Positions 6,204 through 10,683 of a DNA stretch of 10,683 bases are shown piece after piece; position 1 is the first letter of the stretch; every line of letters begins with the position of its first letter. The translations under genes and the position numbers were made by a program. The notes below the pieces were generated by a model. That model saw only the letters and a program-made list of their open reading frames with translations, searched no databases and was not told the DNA's origin. Source of the DNA: Spirochaetota bacterium (GTDB lineage: Bacteria; Spirochaetota; Spirochaetia; Treponematales; Rectinemataceae). The stretch spans positions 1 to 10,683 of the forward strand of contig JAEZSM010000220.1 of NCBI GenBank assembly GCA_023421875.1. The letters run 5' to 3'.

Positions 6204-7967
6204 TCAGCGTATGAGGTGGGTTGCCAGCGGAACCCTGCCTGAGGCCTTCAATCTTCCCGCCAGTACATCGAGACCGGCTTCGAGACAGACAGGCGCATAG
6301 TGGTAGACAGCGACAGCCGCCTTGCTCCAGGGGCTGTGGGCAGCATGAATTGGAGAAAGCACCGATACTATGGCAACCTCTACTCCTAGCTCGTGAGCCG
6401 TCGTCGCGAACTGCATGCCCGCCCTGTTCGCCACGCAGACAATGGCTCCCGCGCAGCCCGAAAGGGCTTTTTTAAAGGCTTCCAATTCTTCCGGCTTGGC
6501 GCTGCGCTCGGGTCTGTAGGAAAAGGAAAATCCCCGGGCATTCGGGTAGCGTTCCCTGCCTAGGGCAATAAATTCATCAAAAGGAGCCGCGATAAGCACC
6601 GCACCTTTAGGCGCAAAAGGAAGCTCCGCATTGCGGCCGATGATAGAGGCGCTCCTCCTGGCCAGGTCCTTGAAAAATACCTGAGCTTCCGCGTCGGGCA
6701 AGAGTCGCTCGGCCTCCGCCGGATCCGGGATCAGAGAATCTCTGCCCTTATCCCGAAGGTACACCAGCTTCAGCGTAAGTATTCGCCGCACCGATACCTC
6801 TATCCGCGTTCTCAGGCTTGCATCGTTCCGCAGGGCGCTCAGCAAACCCTTCCAGAGCGCTCCGTCCTCGGCGGGAGCCGAAGAAAGCAAAAGCATGTCG
6901 TTGCCAGCCCGTATCGCCTTCAGGCAGGTTTCCAGAATGCCGGCGCCGTCGAGGGCCCCCTCCATATAGAGGTCGTCGGTGATGACAAGTCCCCGGAAGC
7001 CCAGCTGCTCGCGTAAAAGATCTTCAATTATTTCGCGTGATAGGGAGGCTGGATCGTCGCCACTGATCAGGGGAAAGGCAATATGGCCGCTCATCACAGC
7101 GGGAATCCCGGCCCTGACCGCCTGCTCGAAGGGATAGAGCTCACGCTTCAGGAAGGTGCTCTTCTCGATCTCGATTCTGGGAAGGATGCCGTGGGAATCC
7201 AGCGCGGTTGCGCCGTGCCCAGGAAAATGCTTTACCGTCGGAATAACCCCAGCGGCCATCGAGCCCCTGGCCCAGGCTATCCCGAGCCGGGCAGTCAGGG
7301 CCGGATCGTCCGAAAAAGCCCGGGGCCCTATTATCGAGCTTTCGGGCACAGTGGCCAAATCCATCACCGGGGCGAAATTCATGCCTATTCCCAGGCTCCG
7401 AAGCTCCCGCCCCAGATAGAAGCCCGCAAGGTAGGCGTCCCTCGCGGAAGCGGTTGCGCCGATAGCCATGTTGCCCGGGGATTCCGAGCTTTTTCCTTTA
7501 ACGTGCCGTATCCATCCGCCCTCCTGGTCGGTGGCCACCAAAAGAGGGATGGAAAGTTCCTGGCCCAGGGCAGCTTTCTGGAACTCAGCCACCGCCTCGG
7601 CGAGGACTGAGCTGTCCTCGGCATTCCTTCCGAACACCTTAATGCCCCCCAGCCCCCTTCGGGCTATCCAATCCAGGAGTTCCGCCGGCGCCTCGCTGCC
7701 GGGATAGCCCAGCATGAGAATCTGGGATAGCAACTCCTCCTCGTCCATGAGCGCGACGAGGGTCTGAGCCCGGGCCTCGGCCCAGCCCAGCTCTAGGCTG
7801 TACGGAATGCCGGGAGGCAAAGTCTTGTTCCAGAAAAGATCTGAGCCCCTGGCCGAAGAGTCCTGGCCCATGGCCAGCGCTGCGGCAAAGAGCATGAGAA
7901 GAGATGCGACAAACAGTCGCGGACGGAATCCGCCGGTCTCAGCGATAGGCCGCGCCCCTGATCTCAT
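6204..7967 (-). CDS. nagZ: Exported glycoside hydrolase family 3 protein, beta-N-acetylhexosaminidase (NagZ) type
   Basis: A 587-residue GH3 enzyme. Residues 1-17 are basic and 18-34 hydrophobic (LFVASLLMLFAAALAMG), a Sec signal peptide with likely cleavage after AMG and no lipobox cysteine, so the protein should be periplasmic. The catalytic barrel (about 65-400) holds ATDQEGG (145-151), KHFPGHG (246-252), the NagZ-type acid/base pair Asp257-Ser-His259, and ITDD (329-332) with the probable nucleophile Asp331. Residues about 430-587 look like the second alpha/beta domain found in two-domain NagZ such as that of Bacillus subtilis; E. coli NagZ is a single-domain cytoplasmic enzyme. It would remove beta-linked N-acetylglucosamine from peptidoglycan fragments or chitin-type sugars. 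The ATG at 7967 overlaps the end of trxB by 29 nt and lacks a Shine-Dalgarno sequence, so its translation may depend on trxB. A start at Met25 would spoil the signal peptide. Confidence 0.88.
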   Translation of the reverse strand: MRSGARPIAETGGFRPRLFVASLLMLFAAALAMGQDSSARGSDLFWNKTLPPGIPYSLELGWAEARAQTLVALMDEEELLSQILMLGYPGSEAPAELLDWIARRGLGGIKVFGRNAEDSSVLAEAVAEFQKAALGQELSIPLLVATDQEGGWIRHVKGKSSESPGNMAIGATASARDAYLAGFYLGRELRSLGIGMNFAPVMDLATVPESSIIGPRAFSDDPALTARLGIAWARGSMAAGVIPTVKHFPGHGATALDSHGILPRIEIEKSTFLKRELYPFEQAVRAGIPAVMSGHIAFPLISGDDPASLSREIIEDLLREQLGFRGLVITDDLYMEGALDGAGILETCLKAIRAGNDMLLLSSAPAEDGALWKGLLSALRNDASLRTRIEVSVRRILTLKLVYLRDKGRDSLIPDPAEAERLLPDAEAQVFFKDLARRSASIIGRNAELPFAPKGAVLIAAPFDEFIALGRERYPNARGFSFSYRPERSAKPEELEAFKKALSGCAGAIVCVANRAGMQFATTAHELGVEVAIVSVLSPIHAAHSPWSKAAVAVYHYAPVCLEAGLDVLAGRLKASGRVPLATHLIR

Positions 7968-8874
7968 CGATGTACTGAGAGGCCGCGTGGGCGGCTACCG
8001 CTCCGTCGGAGCAGGCGGTCACGATCTGTCTGAAGGGCGAGACCCGCACGTCTCCGGCGGCGAAGAGCCCGGGGATGTTGGTGGCCATTCTGTCATCGGT
8101 GACGATCGAATTGGACTCGTCCTTCGCTGCATCCGGCACCAGGGACACGTTCGGGTCGGAGCCTATGAATACAAAGACGGCATCGAAGGCTTCCTCTTCG
8201 CTTTTACCGCTCTCCAAATTCTTGAGGACTACCGATTCGACCTTCTGCCCTCCCTTTATCTCAAGAGCGACGGTATTGAAGCGAACATCGATGCTGGAAT
8301 TGGCGAGCACCCGCTCGGCCAGGGCTTTCTGCGCCCTGAAACGGTCCCGCCGGTGGATCATGACGATTTTATCCGACAGCTTGGCCAGGTACATCGCTTC
8401 GTCGCAGGCCGCATCGCCGCCGCCCACCACGAGGATCTTCTTGTCCTTGAAAAACGGCCCGTCACAGGTGGCACAGTAGGAAACCCCACGGCCGCTGAAC
8501 GCCTCTTCTCCCGGTATGCCCAAATGACGGTGCTTAGCCCCCGTGGCCAGGATGACCGCCTCGGCCTTTACCAGGCCCTCGGATGTCGAGACCTGGAAAA
8601 AATTCTTTCCCTTCTCCATTTTTTCTACTGAAGCGGTGATAAATTCGGCTCCAAAACGCTCTGCCTGGGTTTTCATTATCTCAGCCAAGTCGAAACCGGC
8701 GACGGGTTCGAGAATGCCGGGATAATTCTCCAGCTGGTCTATGAGAAGCGCCTGGCCTCCGGGAGCCATCTCTTCAATTACCAGGGTCGAAAGGTTAGCC
8801 CTGGCTCCGTATTGGGCAGCGGCGAGACCCGCGGCCCCTCCTCCGATAATTACGAGCTCGTATTGTGGTTTCAT
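7939..8874 (-). CDS. trxB: Thioredoxin reductase (NADPH)
   Basis: A 311-residue flavoprotein that passes electrons from NADPH through FAD and a redox-active disulfide to thioredoxin in the cytoplasm. Visible are the FAD-binding GGGAAG (11-16), the ATG motif ATGAKHR (110-116), the active-site CATCD (134-138, Cys134 and Cys137), the NADPH-binding GGGDAACDEA (151-160), the 2'-phosphate-binding HRRDRFR (174-180) and the C-terminal AAGDVR (272-277). Length is typical. It lies 7 nt after the stop of the histidine kinase and its 3' end overlaps the GH3 start by 29 nt. No Shine-Dalgarno sequence precedes the ATG; instead TATAGT ends six bases before it. Translation could follow from re-initiation after the kinase stop, or from a short leaderless transcript. 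Confidence 0.97.
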   Translation of the reverse strand: MKPQYELVIIGGGAAGLAAAQYGARANLSTLVIEEMAPGGQALLIDQLENYPGILEPVAGFDLAEIMKTQAERFGAEFITASVEKMEKGKNFFQVSTSEGLVKAEAVILATGAKHRHLGIPGEEAFSGRGVSYCATCDGPFFKDKKILVVGGGDAACDEAMYLAKLSDKIVMIHRRDRFRAQKALAERVLANSSIDVRFNTVALEIKGGQKVESVVLKNLESGKSEEEAFDAVFVFIGSDPNVSLVPDAAKDESNSIVTDDRMATNIPGLFAAGDVRVSPFRQIVTACSDGAVAAHAASQYIDEIRGAAYR

Positions 8875-8880
8875 ACGTAT

Positions 8881-8886
8881 ACTATA
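8881..8886 (-). promoter_or_regulatory. Possible -10 hexamer ahead of trxB
   Basis: On the minus strand TATAGT (8886-8881) covers the kinase stop codon TAG and is separated by exactly six bases from the trxB ATG, so +1 would coincide with the A of the start codon. No -35 of quality is visible at 16-18 bases upstream, so this may be chance and trxB may rely only on the operon transcript. Confidence 0.2.
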
Positions 8887-10060
8887 AGGAAATTTCTTGG
8901 AAAGAGCTAGAAGTTCCTGACCCTAGGGGAAGCCTGAGGCTAAGACAAAAACCAGGGCCCTGGGAAGGTCGTACCTCTCCTCCCAAGCGCTGGGCCAGAG
9001 CCTGGGCTATTTCCATGCCCAGGCTCTGCATTTCCTGGAGCTGGGGGTCTGTCAGGGCTGAGCCGCAGCATACCACAAGTTCCTCTTCTTTATCGGAAAA
9101 CCTGTAACTAAGGCGTATGCGGGCTTGCTGCTCCCCTGTGCCGGCTCGGCGGAAGAGTTCCGAAATCCACTGACTGGCTACGATACCCAGATAAGAAATC
9201 CGCTCGGCATCGAGAACCCTGTCCTGGGCATCGACCTCGATGGGCAGAAAACTTCCCAGCGAACCGTAGGATTCTGCGATAAGCTTGGAAAAGCGCTGAA
9301 AATACTCCAGCGAAGATACGCCGGCGCTGCTTTCGGTCTCGTAAAGCACTTCGTGCACAAGGGCAATGGACTTGATCTCGCTTATCAGCGCCTCGAACTT
9401 CAATGAAGAGTCATCAAAGCCGCCGTCCATCTCCCTTAGATGCGCAAGGCTGGCCACGACCTGCAGATTGTCCCTAACCCGCTGATGAGCTTCTTTGAGC
9501 AAGAGCTCCTTGATGGCCAAGTTCTCCTGGAGGCTTTTCTGGAAGAGCATCGCCGCCGTCGTGTCGTGAATCACCCCCATGGTTACGGGACCGGAAGCTT
9601 TGAACATGGTTTTCAATGCGGGGTCGTCCACCGGCTCTCCGTAGGCATTAACCGAAGCGTAGACAGTCTGCCCCGTCTGGCCATGAATGAGCCGAACCTT
9701 CAGCTCCCTGGTCATCCTGCCCCCGGAACGCCGCTCGTCGAAGAGTTTCGGAGCCACTGCTGGAGGGGCCTCCGCCTGACGGATTCGGGCCAAGACCTCG
9801 TTCCGTGAAACAGCCGATCTGTCATCCTTGTGAATGATTTCGGTAAAGTGCCTTCCCAGCAATTCCGAAGGCGTATAGCCGATATCCCGGACCGCCTCGT
9901 TCAAGAAAATAAAGGTCCCTGAGGAATCCAGCACATAGACTATCACCGGGAGGGCGGCTATGAGGGTGGTAAAGCCCGCGCCGGGAGTCTGGCTCCGATC
10001 GACGGTCCCCGACGGCAGTTCTTCGCCGGACGGCTGCCTGTGCTGCTCCATCTTGCCCAT
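8882..10060 (-). CDS. PAS-domain sensor histidine kinase, HisKA_2 type, with degenerate ATPase domain
   Basis: A 392-residue soluble protein with no membrane segment. Residues about 30-170 hold a PAS sensor domain (VIVYVLDSSGTFIFLN, then IGYTPSELLGR and IIHKDD), followed by a second sensor half to about 170. Residues 183-240 are a HisKA_2 dimerisation domain, EAHQRVRDNLQVVASLAHLRE, where His192 is the likely phospho-acceptor. The C-terminal region (about 285-378) has HATPase-like layout but the N-box is LGIVASQWISELFRRAG (291-307), lacking the Asn residues usually seen, and the DxGxG box is replaced near VVCCGSALTDP (329-339). Only SLGMEIAQALAQRLGG (346-361) still resembles the G2 region. It may therefore be a poor or inactive kinase. 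No response regulator gene is next to it. It heads the operon with trxB, the GH3 gene and rnhB. Start ATG 10060 has no Shine-Dalgarno sequence; Met4 at 10051 is an alternative. Confidence 0.85.
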   Translation of the reverse strand: MGKMEQHRQPSGEELPSGTVDRSQTPGAGFTTLIAALPVIVYVLDSSGTFIFLNEAVRDIGYTPSELLGRHFTEIIHKDDRSAVSRNEVLARIRQAEAPPAVAPKLFDERRSGGRMTRELKVRLIHGQTGQTVYASVNAYGEPVDDPALKTMFKASGPVTMGVIHDTTAAMLFQKSLQENLAIKELLLKEAHQRVRDNLQVVASLAHLREMDGGFDDSSLKFEALISEIKSIALVHEVLYETESSAGVSSLEYFQRFSKLIAESYGSLGSFLPIEVDAQDRVLDAERISYLGIVASQWISELFRRAGTGEQQARIRLSYRFSDKEEELVVCCGSALTDPQLQEMQSLGMEIAQALAQRLGGEVRPSQGPGFCLSLRLPLGSGTSSSFQEISL

Positions 10061-10066
10061 GACTGG

Positions 10067-10095
10067 ATAGTAGGGATGGCTCCGCCCTTAGTCAA
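10067..10095 (-). promoter_or_regulatory. Promoter of the kinase-trxB-GH3-rnhB operon, predicted leaderless
   Basis: TTGACT (10095-10090), a 17-base spacer and TACTAT (10072-10067) on the minus strand. Exactly six bases separate the -10 hexamer from the ATG at 10060, so transcription should begin at or within a base or two of the start codon. This is the same hexamer pair type as at the COX24-like gene. Quality is good, and the absence of a Shine-Dalgarno sequence at this gene fits. Confidence 0.6.
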
Positions 10096-10150
10096 GGCGC
10101 GGCTCTCTGCCTCGACGGCGACAGTGCTGGGCGCGGAAAGGAAGTTTGTA

Positions 10151-10156
10151 TATAGT
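10151..10156 (+). promoter_or_regulatory. Possible -10 hexamer of the PHP phosphatase gene
   Basis: TATAGT lies immediately before the ATG at 10157 and exactly six bases before the second in-frame ATG at 10163. No good -35 is seen 16-18 bases upstream. The 96-base gap (10061-10156) between this gene and the divergent kinase operon must contain the promoters for both. Confidence 0.3.
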
Positions 10157-10683
10157 ATGACAATGCTTTTCAATTACCACACCCATAGCGAATACTGCGA
10201 CGCCAAGGTCCCGGCCTCAACCCTCGCGGAGGAAGCCTTTAGAAAAGGCTACAGAATTCTCGGCTTTTCCTCCCATGCTCCCCTGCCCCTGGCATCTGGC
10301 TGGCTGATGTCCTGGGAAGAACTTCAGCCCTATGCCCAAACTGTCCGCGCCCTGGAGCGCACCTGGGCTGATAGGGGCATGAAAATATTTCTCGGACTGG
10401 AGATAGATTACATAAAAAACATTGTCAAGCCCGACGATCCCGTCTACCAGAGCATCAAGCCAGATTTTCGCCTGGGCTCGGTTCATTTTCTGCAGGGGCT
10501 CAGCGAGGACGAATTCACGGTGGACGAACCCGCCGACCTCTTCGAGCGCCACATGAACCAGACAGTAAGAGGCGATGCCTCGGTGATCTGGAAACAGTAT
10601 TACGAAAATATGATGGGTCTGGTCGAGGCCGGCGGCTTCGACATACTCTGCCACTTCGACCTGGTCAAGAAAAACAATCGCGG
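10157..10683 (+). CDS. PHP-family histidinol-phosphatase-like protein, N-terminal part (cut by window edge)
   Basis: The frame runs open to the right edge, giving about 175 residues of a family usually near 260-280. It starts MTMLFNYHTHSEYCD; HTH with the following acidic residue is the first metal-binding motif of the PHP (polymerase and histidinol phosphatase) fold. Further signatures are LGFSSHAPLP, FLGLEIDYIK, DFRLGSVHFLQG and FDILCHFDLVKKN, as in HisK/HisJ-type enzymes that hydrolyse L-histidinol phosphate in histidine synthesis. The family also contains phosphatases with other substrates, and no other his gene is in view, so the exact role is open. Two in-frame ATGs, 10157 and 10163, are possible; AGGAAG ending at 10144 is 12 bases from the first, which is long for a ribosome binding site, while the second fits a leaderless start. 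It is divergent from the kinase operon. Confidence 0.85.
   Translation, partial: MTMLFNYHTHSEYCDAKVPASTLAEEAFRKGYRILGFSSHAPLPLASGWLMSWEELQPYAQTVRALERTWADRGMKIFLGLEIDYIKNIVKPDDPVYQSIKPDFRLGSVHFLQGLSEDEFTVDEPADLFERHMNQTVRGDASVIWKQYYENMMGLVEAGGFDILCHFDLVKKNNR

Noticed and set aside
7083..7610. Plus-strand open frame of 175 codons within the GH3 gene
   Set aside because: Antisense shadow of the GH3 catalytic domain with no start signal.
7807..8631. Plus-strand open frame of 274 codons opposite trxB and the GH3 start
   Set aside because: Antisense shadow of trxB, whose motifs are unambiguous; the product has no family features.
10217..10654. Minus-strand open frame of 145 codons opposite the PHP gene
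   Set aside because: The PHP metal-binding and family motifs are on the plus strand; this is a shadow.

Overview
The window looks like a chromosomal housekeeping segment of a GC-rich member of the Spirochaetota, probably in the Treponema/Spirochaeta/Rectinema area. This placement is inferred from gene content: a PUR-domain nucleic-acid-binding protein of the DUF3276/BpuR type, a stand-alone COX24/mS38-like 31-residue ribosomal-type protein, and a P-loop/Asp23 fusion. No rRNA or tRNA gene, insertion sequence, CRISPR array or prophage gene is visible, so the lineage is not proven.

Left part (1-1620, minus strand): butyrate kinase (buk) followed by the N-terminal half of phosphate butyryltransferase (ptb, running off the left edge). 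They are joined by an ATGA overlap and driven by a good sigma70-type promoter. The pair interconverts an acyl-CoA and an acyl-phosphate, and then the free acid plus ATP. Next (1678-1918, minus) is a complete miniature transcription unit: promoter, ribosome binding site, a 31-codon very basic COX24/mS38-like gene and a textbook intrinsic terminator. Upstream of it (1924-2826, minus) lies a 300-residue protein with an N-terminal P-loop and a C-terminal Asp23/Gls24 domain.

Middle (2937-5554, plus strand): a 651-residue alpha-D-phosphohexomutase whose stop codon sits inside a perfect 20-bp inverted repeat, then a PUR-domain protein with an arginine-rich tail. The latter converges on rnhB.

Right part (5588-10060, minus strand): an apparent four-gene operon in transcription order: PAS sensor histidine kinase (HisKA_2 type, with a degenerate ATP-binding domain), thioredoxin reductase (trxB), an exported GH3 beta-N-acetylhexosaminidase-like protein, and ribonuclease HII (rnhB). 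Gaps are 7 nt, a 29-nt overlap and 16 nt. Divergent from it, at the right edge, begins a PHP-family histidinol-phosphatase-like gene (plus, incomplete).

The points most worth a second look are: the tiny COX24/mS38-like gene, easy to miss at usual length cut-offs; the P-loop/Asp23 fusion; the kinase that keeps its phospho-acceptor histidine but seems to have lost N-box and G-box residues; a run of genes without a Shine-Dalgarno sequence whose start codon lies exactly six bases after a -10-like hexamer (candidate leaderless mRNAs); and the long hairpin built from the end of the phosphohexomutase gene. I saw no clear new defence or mobile system here.
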